Source: Lutimonas halocynthiae
GTDB lineage: Bacteria > Bacteroidota > Bacteroidia > Flavobacteriales > Flavobacteriaceae
Length of the DNA: 64,000 bases
Assembly (NCBI RefSeq): GCF_030409835.1
Contig: NZ_JAUFQO010000004.1
Location: 186,001 to 250,000, forward strand
Reading direction: 5' to 3'
Shown: piece after piece, positions 1 through 7,877 of the stretch
Position numbering within the stretch: position 1 is the first letter of the stretch
Layout: the number at the start of each line of letters is the position of its first letter
Position numbers and translations under genes: made by a program
Notes under the pieces: generated by a model
Database searches by the model: none
Seen by the model: the letters and a program-made list of their open reading frames with translations, nothing else
What the model was told of the DNA's origin: nothing

Positions 1-1756
1 TGCTACCATCATTCATAGGATTCACCATAAAATTCATTACACGATAGTGGCCTTTATCTTTTAGGATCTCCAATTGCATTCTGCTTATTTCAAAGGGCTT
101 TTCAATTTTTGATTTACTGATAAAATCATCATTGTTGACATACCTCTTATCTATATTCACTAAATCAAGTAAAACCAATACCAGCAAGCCAATAATAACG
201 ATGTTTTTCTTAATTTTATTACCAATAAATAACCAGAGCATAGCCGCAATGATCACCACAAAAACTAAAGTTCTCAAGCTATCTTGAAAAAAGATCGTTC
301 TTCTATCTTCTATTAAAACATCTGACAAACCAGCCAGCATTTGCTCATAGTTTGCATCTCTATAACTCTCGAAAGAAAAAAGATTGGCCCCAATGGCTGT
401 AAAGAATAAGGCAATTCCAACAACTATAATACCAGCGTATTTAAACGCCTTCATCTTTTCTTCCTTACTATACTTATCATTCAGAAAATGATGAATTCCC
501 AGAATTCCCAATAAAGGAACTGATACTTCTGCAATGACCTGTATTGATGAAACCGCCCTGAATTTATTATACAACGGAACGTAGTCAATGAAAAAATTAG
601 TCACGACATCAAAATTCTTTCCCCAGCTTAATACTATTGAAAATATGGTCGCTGCAACCAACCATTTCTTCAAGGGGCTTTTAATCAAAAAGGCTCCCAG
701 GAAAAACAAATAAATAAAAACTGCTCCAATATAGGGTGGCGCGGCAACGATAGGTTGGTCTCCCCAATACATAGGGGCGTTTTCAGCAAATCCTAAGGCT
801 TGTTTCCTTCCGGCTTTATCCTTTAAATATCGATACGTAAAACTTTCCTTATCCAGTTTCTCATTATTTGACCCTCCCATAAAACGAGGTATAAACAGAT
901 CAAATGTTTCCATCAAACCGAAACTGTATTCAGTTATATAGGCTTTAGATAATCCTGAAGATATTTCTTTCGGACTACCGTCCGGGTTAATCGTTAATTC
1001 ACTTTTGCTTCGTGTGCTATGTGCTGCATACTCCTTGGTTGCCAGCAAACTCGTCGCATTGACTCCCACTGCCAGAATAACTGCTCCAATCAGCAATCCG
1101 ACTTGTTTTGCAAAGTCAGGTAATTCTTTATCCTTAACAGCCTGAATGAGATAAATTACGCCAAATATCAATACTGAAAACAACAGGTAATAAGTCATTT
1201 GAGGGTGGCTTGCATTAATCTCTAAAGCCATAGCAAGTGCCATCAAAACAAATCCAAGAAGGTATCTTTTTTGAAAGACCAGTAAAAGGCCAGACAAGAC
1301 AAATGGCATATAAGCAATAGCATGTGCCTTTGCATTATGTCCTACACCTAAAATAATGATTAAATAAGTTGAAAAACCAAACCCTAAAGCTCCGACAATA
1401 GCAAGTTTCCAGTCTACTTTTAATACTGATAGTAACAAGAAAAATCCTAAAAAATATAGGAATAAATAATCCGCAGGCCTGGGTAAAAACCTAAGCAAGC
1501 CATCCAATTTTTTAATATAATCATTAGGATAGTACGTACTTAACTGATAGGTAGGCATGCCACCAAAAGCCCTATTTGTCCAGTAAGGTTCTTCGTGATA
1601 TTGATCTCTATACTCCTTCACTTCCTTAGACATACCCCTAAATTGAGCAATGTCTGACTGGAAAAGCTCCTTGCCTTCTAAAACAGGTGAAAAATAAGCC
1701 AATGAAATGATTACAAAACTGAGTACGGCCACCAATATTGGTAAGAACCTCTTCAT
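1..1756 (-). CDS. YfhO-like multi-pass membrane protein, 3' end cut by window edge
   Basis: The reading frame is open from an ATG at 1756 down to base 1 with no stop, giving about 585 residues of a longer protein. It begins MKRFLPILVAVLSF and has many hydrophobic helices separated by short loops. An early extracytoplasmic loop contains FRGMSKEVKEYRDQYHEEPY, followed by YPND and a glycine-rich helix region. This is the pattern of the large Bacteroidota membrane proteins annotated as YfhO family, which resemble GT-C glycosyltransferases and are thought to act in cell-envelope glycan assembly. The substrate cannot be read from the sequence. DUF4834 lies just upstream on the same strand, 43 bp away. 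The family name is recognised from overall architecture, so the call is moderately sure; the gene itself is sure. Confidence 0.8.
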   Translation of the reverse strand, partial: MKRFLPILVAVLSFVIISLAYFSPVLEGKELFQSDIAQFRGMSKEVKEYRDQYHEEPYWTNRAFGGMPTYQLSTYYPNDYIKKLDGLLRFLPRPADYLFLYFLGFFLLLSVLKVDWKLAIVGALGFGFSTYLIIILGVGHNAKAHAIAYMPFVLSGLLLVFQKRYLLGFVLMALAMALEINASHPQMTYYLLFSVLIFGVIYLIQAVKDKELPDFAKQVGLLIGAVILAVGVNATSLLATKEYAAHSTRSKSELTINPDGSPKEISSGLSKAYITEYSFGLMETFDLFIPRFMGGSNNEKLDKESFTYRYLKDKAGRKQALGFAENAPMYWGDQPIVAAPPYIGAVFIYLFFLGAFLIKSPLKKWLVAATIFSIVLSWGKNFDVVTNFFIDYVPLYNKFRAVSSIQVIAEVSVPLLGILGIHHFLNDKYSKEEKMKAFKYAGIIVVGIALFFTAIGANLFSFESYRDANYEQMLAGLSDVLIEDRRTIFFQDSLRTLVFVVIIAAMLWLFIGNKIKKNIVIIGLLVLVLLDLVNIDKRYVNNDDFISKSKIEKPFEISRMQLEILKDKGHYRVMNFMVNPMNDGS

Positions 1757-1799
1757 CTTTATGGGTGATTCGCTAAATTTATTGCTATCCTTAGCTGGA

Positions 1800-2072
1800 T
1801 TAGTCATCAACTTCTTCAAAATCTACGTATTCGCCAACGCTATTATTACTTTCTTTTCTTTGAACTGGCTGCTTATCCACAACTGTTTCTCCTTCTTTCA
1901 CATGATCAGCGGGCTTTTGATACCCTTGTTGCTCTCTTGCTTTTTTCTCAAAATTTCTGACTACTTTTTGCATCAGTATTGGGAGAAGTACCCTCGCCAA
2001 CCATTTGAAAGCATAATACCCAAGAATAAGGATCAAAATGAACCATAAACCCTGAATTGAGGCCTTCTCCAT
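1800..2072 (-). CDS. DUF4834 family small membrane protein
   Basis: A 90-residue protein with one N-terminal membrane helix (about residues 8-28, GLWFILILILGYYAFKWLAR) and a charged cytoplasmic-like tail ending in acidic residues (EYVDFEEVDD). This matches the DUF4834 family of Bacteroidota, whose function is unknown. The start is placed at the ATG at 2072 because the extended frame begins with a TTG that forms part of a TAAATTTG promoter-like box (2079-2086). It is probably co-transcribed with the YfhO-like gene 43 bp downstream. Confidence 0.8.
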   Translation of the reverse strand: MEKASIQGLWFILILILGYYAFKWLARVLLPILMQKVVRNFEKKAREQQGYQKPADHVKEGETVVDKQPVQRKESNNSVGEYVDFEEVDD

Positions 2073-2078
2073 AATTTT

Positions 2079-2086
2079 CAAATTTA
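2079..2086 (-). promoter_or_regulatory. TAAATTTG -7 box 6 nt before DUF4834 start
   Basis: Read on the minus strand the site is TAAATTTG, matching the Bacteroidota -7 consensus TAnnTTTG. Only 6 nt separate it from the ATG at 2072, so the transcript would have almost no 5' leader. No clear -33 TTG is visible at the expected distance. Confidence 0.4.
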
Positions 2087-2140
2087 ATTTTCAAAAATAA
2101 CAATTTGCAGACAACTTCAGCGTTTATATAATGAAAAACT

Positions 2141-2148
2141 TACTTTTG
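2141..2148 (+). promoter_or_regulatory. TACTTTTG -7 box for the 2168 gene
   Basis: TACTTTTG fits TAnnTTTG and lies 19 nt before the ATG at 2168, in the gap between divergent genes. The -33 element is weak (a TTT about 16 nt upstream). Confidence 0.4.
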
Positions 2149-2167
2149 ATCAAATTATAAGTTGAAC

Positions 2168-3334
2168 ATGAAATCCTTTCTTACGACCCTAGTCCTTCTG
2201 CTATTGGCAGAATTTTCTTATGCCCAATATACAGAGGTGATTAACTCCCGAAGGCCGGGATATTCAGACAGTCCATATAGTGTGGGAACCAAAGTCTATC
2301 AGGTTGAAGCAGGTCTATTTTATAAAAATGTCGGCGGGTATCTCTATTACGACCCCATCCTCGAAGAAACTTTTGATTATAGTGCTTCCAGTTTTGGTTC
2401 AGATATTACGTTTAGAACCGGCCAATTTTTCGAACAATTAGAATTTCTTCTGGATATGGCAATTGTCAGCGAAAGCAGAGACTATACAAGACCAGATGAA
2501 GTTAGCGAATCCGCCTTCGGATTTAGTAAATTGACCTTAGGTGCCAAATACATGGTTTACAAACCTAAGTATACAGATAAAACAAAAGAAATAAGAAGTT
2601 GGGAAGCCAGACATAGTTTTGACAAAAGAAGACTTATTCCTGCAGTAGGAGTTTATGCTGGTTTAAATACGAACTTATTGACTGAATTACATAAAAATCA
2701 AGAAGGAATCAGCCCTAGGTTTGGACTTTACACACAGAATGATCTTTCAAACAGGCTGATTGTCTTATTGAATTTCATTGCTGATAAAGCTTTTACCAAT
2801 GAAGCCGAAAACTCATATATCATTACGGTTACTTACACCTTGGCCGAAAAATGGTCAATTTTCGGAGAAAATCAGGGCTTTTATAGGAAAAATGTTCCTA
2901 ACGATTATCAATTCGGAGCCGGAGGTGCATACCTGATCAATCCCAACATGCAAGCCGATTTCTCTGGGCGAATGATCTTTGATGAACGCGGTGATAATAC
3001 TTATATTATCGGTGGCGGGATATCATGGAGACTCGATAAGCACAAGGATAAAATAATCGTTGGAAAAACCGACAATAACGAAGAAGGCGCAGCCAAGGAA
3101 AAGAAAAGCTTCCTTAATACCATTACGTTTGGCTTATTTGCAGGAGGCAAATCTTCAAATAATGGAAAAATGCGTGATGTAAAGAGTTCTAAGGTTAAAA
3201 CAAGAGATATTGAAGCTCCTGTAAACAAAAAAGCGCAAAAAGCAAGGAAGAAACAAAACGACAGACTGGTCAAAGAACAAAAACAAAAAGAAAAAGCTCA
3301 AAAAAAATACAATAAAAAATCAGAAAACGACTAA
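2168..3334 (+). CDS. Outer-membrane transporter-like protein (phenol MetA-degradation-pathway type)
   Basis: 388 residues beginning with a clear signal peptide (MKSFLTTLVLLLLAEFSYAQ). It is followed by about 260 residues rich in alternating aromatic and polar residues, typical of a beta barrel, with phrases such as NSRRPGYSDSPYSVGTKVYQ that occur in the transporter-like MetA family. The last 80 residues are unusual: a lysine-rich, low-complexity tail (KKAQKARKKQNDRLVKEQKQ) that would lie outside the barrel. An upstream in-frame TTG at 2162 is ignored because the ATG at 2168 gives a normal signal peptide. The GNAT-fold gene starts 9 bp downstream. No substrate is evident. Confidence 0.7.
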   Translation: MKSFLTTLVLLLLAEFSYAQYTEVINSRRPGYSDSPYSVGTKVYQVEAGLFYKNVGGYLYYDPILEETFDYSASSFGSDITFRTGQFFEQLEFLLDMAIVSESRDYTRPDEVSESAFGFSKLTLGAKYMVYKPKYTDKTKEIRSWEARHSFDKRRLIPAVGVYAGLNTNLLTELHKNQEGISPRFGLYTQNDLSNRLIVLLNFIADKAFTNEAENSYIITVTYTLAEKWSIFGENQGFYRKNVPNDYQFGAGGAYLINPNMQADFSGRMIFDERGDNTYIIGGGISWRLDKHKDKIIVGKTDNNEEGAAKEKKSFLNTITFGLFAGGKSSNNGKMRDVKSSKVKTRDIEAPVNKKAQKARKKQNDRLVKEQKQKEKAQKKYNKKSEND

Positions 3335-3339
3335 TTTTG
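3332..3339 (+). promoter_or_regulatory. TAATTTTG -7 box 4 nt before the 3344 start
   Basis: TAATTTTG overlaps the TAA stop codon of the preceding gene and is followed by TCGG and the ATG at 3344. It matches the Bacteroidota -7 consensus. If used, it would give a leaderless or nearly leaderless mRNA from within a tight gene pair. Confidence 0.4.
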
Positions 3340-3343
3340 TCGG

Positions 3344-4471
3344 ATGATAAAAATCCAGGAGATTTCAACGAAAAAGGAACTTAAGCAATTTGTTAAGTTT
3401 CCGTTTTCCTTATACAAGGCTAATAAATACTGGGTTCCACCTATTATAAGTGAAGAAGTAGAAAGCTTTGACAAAGATAAAAATCCTGTATTTGATCATG
3501 CAGATGCGCGCTTTTTTATCGCGTTAAAAGACGGAAAAATAGTCGGAAGAGTGGCCGCCATCGTAAACAAATTAGAGATTGATGTTCAAAAAGTACCCAG
3601 AATGCGTTTTGGTTGGATCGACTTTATCGATGATTTGGATGTCAGCAAAGCACTTTTAGACAAAATTTTAGAAATAGGTAAAAAAGAAAACCTCGAGTTT
3701 ATTGAAGGACCTCTTGGTTTTTCTAATTTAGACAAGGTTGGTGTTCTAACCGAAGGCTTTGACTCATTAAGTACTATGATTACCTGGTATAATTACCCAT
3801 ATTATATTGAACATTATAAAAAACATGGACTGATCACTGGTCAAAAGTTTATTGAAACCAAGTTTTTTCTGGAGGATGTGGATATCAACAAATACAGAAG
3901 ATATGCCTCAGTTATTAGAGAAAGATATAAATTAAGGGCCATAAATTTTAACTCGACCAAAGAAGTATTGCCCTATGTTGAAGAAATGTTCAAACTGTTT
4001 AATGAAGCCTACGCAGATCTTTCTTCTTTTGTGCCTGTAACTGACAAACAAATCGCCTATTTAAAAAAGAAATTTATCGGTTTTATCAATCCTGAGTATA
4101 TCAAATTTATCGTTGATGAAAAGGGCAGATTAATTACCTTTTCGATTACCATGCCCTCTTTTGCAACAGCACTCCAAAAAGCAAATGGCAAATTGTTTCC
4201 TACCGGGTTTATGCATCTATTAAAGGCCAAAAAACATTCTAAATCTTCTGTTTTTTTCTTAATCGGAATACTTCCCGAATATCAGAAAAAGGGGGTTACC
4301 GCCATTGTTTTTGATGAATTTTTCAAAACCTATAAAGAAAAAGGAGTTCATGAAATGATAATTACTCCCGAATTAGAGGAAAACAAAGATATCCAGCTCA
4401 TTTGGAAAAATTTTAAGCCTAATGTCTACAAAAGAAGATGCACAATGCGGAAAGATATTATTTTAGATTGA
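3344..4471 (+). CDS. GNAT-fold N-acetyltransferase-like protein
   Basis: 375 residues with no signal peptide. The N-terminal half carries a GNAT-like strand-turn pattern (FFIALKDGKIVGRVAAIVN, about residues 63-81) and the C-terminal part has a second acetyltransferase-like segment (FFLIGILPEYQKKGVTAIVF), where the QKKG resembles the acetyl-CoA pyrophosphate-binding loop. Homologues in Bacteroidota are often labelled hypothetical or, wrongly, GTP cyclohydrolase. The two half-domains suggest a double-GNAT protein with an unknown acceptor. It follows the outer-membrane protein by 9 bp and precedes rsmE. Confidence 0.65.
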   Translation: MIKIQEISTKKELKQFVKFPFSLYKANKYWVPPIISEEVESFDKDKNPVFDHADARFFIALKDGKIVGRVAAIVNKLEIDVQKVPRMRFGWIDFIDDLDVSKALLDKILEIGKKENLEFIEGPLGFSNLDKVGVLTEGFDSLSTMITWYNYPYYIEHYKKHGLITGQKFIETKFFLEDVDINKYRRYASVIRERYKLRAINFNSTKEVLPYVEEMFKLFNEAYADLSSFVPVTDKQIAYLKKKFIGFINPEYIKFIVDEKGRLITFSITMPSFATALQKANGKLFPTGFMHLLKAKKHSKSSVFFLIGILPEYQKKGVTAIVFDEFFKTYKEKGVHEMIITPELEENKDIQLIWKNFKPNVYKRRCTMRKDIILD

Positions 4472-4533
4472 TAATTTGCATTGACACAAAGTCACCAGAA
4501 TTAATTACATTTAGACTTGTCGTTTAGTACACT

Positions 4534-5247
4534 ATGCAGCTTTTTTACAACCCTCATATAAACACTGATCAGAAAACGCTTTCTTTCAATAAAGAGGAAA
4601 GTCGGCATATTGTCAAAGTCTTGCGGAAATCTGATGGAGATCAGTTAAATATTACTGATGGAAAAGGTAAATTATTCAAAGTAGAGATCCTTCAGGCACA
4701 TGATAAGAAATGCATAGTTGAAATTAAATCATGGATAGAGAAACCGAAGGCATGGGACTATTATTTGCACGTCGCCATTGCTCCTACCAAGATGAACGAT
4801 CGCTTTGAATGGTTTCTTGAAAAAGCAACAGAGATTGGAATTGACGAAGTGACGCCAATTATTTGTGAGCATTCTGAAAGAAAACAAGTAAAAACTGAAC
4901 GCCTGGAAAAAGTCATCCTTTCTGCGATGAAACAATCCTTAAAATTTAAACTTCCGATTTTAAATGAGCCTAAAAAACTAATTGATTTTATTTCGAAAAA
5001 AGATTGGGATCTCGGCTTGATTGCGCATTGCGAGGATGGGCTTAAAAAAGATATGAAATCCTATTTCCCAATGCGGCAAAAGATCATGATTCTTATTGGC
5101 CCTGAAGGGGACTTTTCTCCTTCAGAAATTGAGCTGGCCCTCCAACAAGGCATCAAACCGGTGAGCTTTGGTGAGAATAGGTTAAGAACTGAAACTGCCG
5201 GCATCGTTGCTTGCAGTTATACTGCATTACTCAACCAAATCCTATAA
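4534..5247 (+). CDS. rsmE: 16S rRNA (uracil(1498)-N(3))-methyltransferase RsmE
   Basis: 237 residues, the usual RsmE length. The N-terminal PUA-like part contains EESRHIVKVLRKSDGD, and the C-terminal SPOUT methyltransferase domain holds the knot motif LIGPEGDFSPSEIELA followed by FGENRLRTETAG. Both are hallmarks of RsmE. It methylates U1498 of 16S rRNA using S-adenosylmethionine. The DUF4159 gene begins 5 bp after its stop, so the two are very probably co-transcribed. Confidence 0.95.
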   Translation: MQLFYNPHINTDQKTLSFNKEESRHIVKVLRKSDGDQLNITDGKGKLFKVEILQAHDKKCIVEIKSWIEKPKAWDYYLHVAIAPTKMNDRFEWFLEKATEIGIDEVTPIICEHSERKQVKTERLEKVILSAMKQSLKFKLPILNEPKKLIDFISKKDWDLGLIAHCEDGLKKDMKSYFPMRQKIMILIGPEGDFSPSEIELALQQGIKPVSFGENRLRTETAGIVACSYTALLNQIL

Positions 5248-5252
5248 AAAAT

Positions 5253-5933
5253 ATGACAATGAAGACTACAATTAATAAGAATAAAGGCGCCCACTTAAAA
5301 TCGTTGTTCCTCTTAATTTGTCTTTTATCCATAATTCACAGTACAGCACAAGAAGTGGCTATATTAAAATATGAAGGTGGTGGTGACTGGTATGCAAATC
5401 CTACCGCAGTTCCGAATCTAATTCGATTTTGCAATGAAAATATAAAAACCAAGCTCAATGAAAAGCCTCGAAATGTAGAGACACAAAGCAAGGAGATATA
5501 CAATTTTCCGATTGTTTTTTTAACAGGTCACGGGAACGTATTTTTCTCTGAAACGGACAGCAATAATCTAAGAGATTATTTAATTTCAGGTGGCTTTCTG
5601 CATATCTCAGACAATTATGGGCTGAATGATTTTATCCGAAAAGAGATGAAAAAAGTGTTTCCTGAACTTGAATTTCAAGAAATACCCTTTGACCATGCGA
5701 TCTACCATCAAAGCTATAATTTTAGTACCTTACCAAAAATTCATGAACATGACCAAGCAGCAGCCCAAGGGTTTGGTTTGTTTTTTGAAGGGAGGCTCAT
5801 TTGTTTTTATGATTATGAAAGCGATTTGAGCGATGGCTGGGAAGATGAAATAGTCCACAACAATCCTCCTGAAGTAAGACTTAAAGCCCTTCAAATGGGA
5901 GCTAATATTATTTCATACGCTTTTAAAAACTAA
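5253..5933 (+). CDS. DUF4159 domain protein, secreted
   Basis: 226 residues from the ATG at 5253. The frame is open further upstream, but that part overlaps rsmE, and the ATG gives a normal signal peptide (hydrophobic stretch LKSLFLLICLLSIIHSTAQ). The mature part contains LKYEGGGDWYANPTAVPNL and a second motif GHGNVFFSETDSNNLRDYL, then GGFLHISDNYG. This is the DUF4159 signature, a glutamine-amidotransferase-like flavodoxin fold of unknown function. It sits 5 bp after rsmE and is exported, so a direct link to rRNA methylation is unlikely. Confidence 0.8.
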   Translation: MTMKTTINKNKGAHLKSLFLLICLLSIIHSTAQEVAILKYEGGGDWYANPTAVPNLIRFCNENIKTKLNEKPRNVETQSKEIYNFPIVFLTGHGNVFFSETDSNNLRDYLISGGFLHISDNYGLNDFIRKEMKKVFPELEFQEIPFDHAIYHQSYNFSTLPKIHEHDQAAAQGFGLFFEGRLICFYDYESDLSDGWEDEIVHNNPPEVRLKALQMGANIISYAFKN

Positions 5934-5955
5934 TTGAAATTTGATACTATAAAAC

Positions 5956-6867
5956 ATGGTTGATACTATTGATGATATACAAATACATTTTAATTCAGAT
6001 AATCTCTGGGTTGTAAATCTCACTTTATCACTGGTCATGTTTGGGGTGGCATTGGATATCAAAATGTCTGATTTCACAAACCTTTTAAAATCCCCAAAAC
6101 CAGTTATCGTAGGTATCATTTCTCAATTTATTTTAATTCCACTAGTCACTTTTTTAATGATTATTGTAATTGATCCTTATCCAAGTGTTGCATTAGGAAT
6201 GATAATGGTTGCCGCCTGCCCCGGTGGGAATATTTCAAATTTTATGACCAAGCTGGCAAATGGAAATACGGCACTTTCAGTTAGTCTAACTGCCTTTGCC
6301 TCATTAGCGGCCCTTATTATGACGCCATTAAATTTCGCAATCTGGGGTAGCTTTTATGAACCGACGTCTGAAATTCTTAAATCTGTTGAAGTTTCGCCGA
6401 TGGAAGTTGCCAGGTTTGTTTTACTAATTCTTGGTATTCCTTTGGTTATAGGTATGGTCATCAATAATTACCACCCAAATTTTGCATCTAAAGCGTCGCG
6501 CTTGTTAAAACCTATATCAATCTTGATCTTTCTGGCATTTATTGCCGGAGCTTTTTACAATAACCTCGATATCTTTTTAACCCATATACATTATGTTTTT
6601 ATTTTGGTTATCGCTCATAATACTGTCTTATTATTGGTCGGTTTTTATTTTGCAAAAGTCAACAAACTCACTTATCTCGATCAAAAAACACTGAGTATTG
6701 AAACTGGAATACAAAATTCTGGCCTTGGCTTATTACTTGTTTTTAGTTTTTTTGACGGTTTGGGAGGTATGGCGCTTCTTGTTGCCTTTTGGGCTATTTG
6801 GGATATACTATCCGGATTATTGATTGCCTATTTCTGGTCTGATAAAAAGAAAATAAAGGCATCATGA
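5956..6867 (+). CDS. Bile acid:sodium symporter (BASS) family transporter
   Basis: 303 residues with about nine or ten hydrophobic helices. It carries the BASS signatures LVMFGVALDIKMSDF near the N-terminus, AACPGGNISNFMTKLANG (sodium-binding region, about residues 91-108) and IETGIQNSGLGLLL near residue 252. Family members import organic acids, bile acids or pantothenate with sodium; the substrate here is unknown. Its last 4 bp overlap the following acyltransferase start (ATGA), indicating translational coupling. Confidence 0.88.
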   Translation: MVDTIDDIQIHFNSDNLWVVNLTLSLVMFGVALDIKMSDFTNLLKSPKPVIVGIISQFILIPLVTFLMIIVIDPYPSVALGMIMVAACPGGNISNFMTKLANGNTALSVSLTAFASLAALIMTPLNFAIWGSFYEPTSEILKSVEVSPMEVARFVLLILGIPLVIGMVINNYHPNFASKASRLLKPISILIFLAFIAGAFYNNLDIFLTHIHYVFILVIAHNTVLLLVGFYFAKVNKLTYLDQKTLSIETGIQNSGLGLLLVFSFFDGLGGMALLVAFWAIWDILSGLLIAYFWSDKKKIKAS

Positions 6868-7877
6868 AAAAGATTTGGTACCTTTTTGTAAAATACTACA
6901 TGCGAGCTGGTTTTGCCTTTTATTTTAAAAAGATCCAAGTAAGTGGCGTTAAAAATATTCCGAGAAAGAAAGCCGTTTTGTTTGTCGCAAATCATCAAAA
7001 CGCCTTAGTTGACCCGCTTTTAATTGGAGCCTTAACGCCAAGGGAGTTGAATTTCTTAACAAGAGCCGATGTATTTGACAAACCATTGATAAGAATGCTC
7101 CTGTCAACGGTTAACATGCTACCAATTTACAGGATAAAAGATGGTCGAAACAACCTTTCCAAGAATGAAGAGGTCTTTCAAAAATGCCATAAAATTCTGA
7201 ATAAGAAAGGAACTGTATTGATATTCCCTGAGGGGAATCACAATATCAAAAGAAGGTTAAGAGTTCTTAGTAAAGGCTTTACAAGAATCGTTTTTGGTGC
7301 ACTTGAAAGAAATCCTGAGCAAGAAATATGTGTTGTACCCGTCGGCATTAATTATACCAATGCAAAAAAATATGGCTCAAGTGTGCATCTCATTTATGGA
7401 GATCCTATCAGCATAAATAATCTCGCCCCCTTAAGTCAGAATTCCAAGTTAAAAAATGAAGTCAGTGAGGCTTTAAAAGAATTGATCAGCCATATTGAAG
7501 ATTTAGACCATTATGATGATATAGAAAAATCGTTTAAGGAAGAACATTTTATGGATCCTGTCGAAGTCAACAAACAAATACAAAACATTCAACTCCCAGT
7601 CAGTACTACACATGACGAAAGTGATCAATTTAATTTACTAAGTCCTTTTATTAAAGTGAACAGTTTTATCCCACTTCTGTTCTGGAAATATTTTTATCCT
7701 AAAATAAAAGAAGAAGAATTTATAGCAACCTTTCGATTTACAATTGGAATTACCTTATTCCCTTTAGTCTATCTCTTACAGGCCTATTTGATCAGTCATT
7801 TTTTTGGAAATACAATTGGCCTGATCTATTTAGTAATGAGCTTTTTATTCGTCTATCTATTCGTAAAATCAAAATGA
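6864..7877 (+). CDS. PlsC-like 1-acyl-glycerol-3-phosphate acyltransferase
   Basis: 337 residues. The acyltransferase motifs are visible: NHQNALVDP (the HxxxxD catalytic motif), NFLTRADVF, MLPIYRIKDGRNN and the FPEGNHN block that binds the glycerol phosphate. After the roughly 230-residue catalytic domain there is a linker and two C-terminal membrane helices (about residues 285-335). This size fits membrane-bound acyltransferases of phospholipid synthesis. The start overlaps the BASS gene by 4 bp. The stop abuts the convergent GH3 gene with no intergenic base, so no separate terminator fits between them. Confidence 0.85.
   Translation: MKKIWYLFVKYYMRAGFAFYFKKIQVSGVKNIPRKKAVLFVANHQNALVDPLLIGALTPRELNFLTRADVFDKPLIRMLLSTVNMLPIYRIKDGRNNLSKNEEVFQKCHKILNKKGTVLIFPEGNHNIKRRLRVLSKGFTRIVFGALERNPEQEICVVPVGINYTNAKKYGSSVHLIYGDPISINNLAPLSQNSKLKNEVSEALKELISHIEDLDHYDDIEKSFKEEHFMDPVEVNKQIQNIQLPVSTTHDESDQFNLLSPFIKVNSFIPLLFWKYFYPKIKEEEFIATFRFTIGITLFPLVYLLQAYLISHFFGNTIGLIYLVMSFLFVYLFVKSK

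Noticed and set aside
5211-5252. Upstream extension of the DUF4159 protein
   Set aside because: It overlaps rsmE and would bury the signal peptide; the ATG at 5253 is better.
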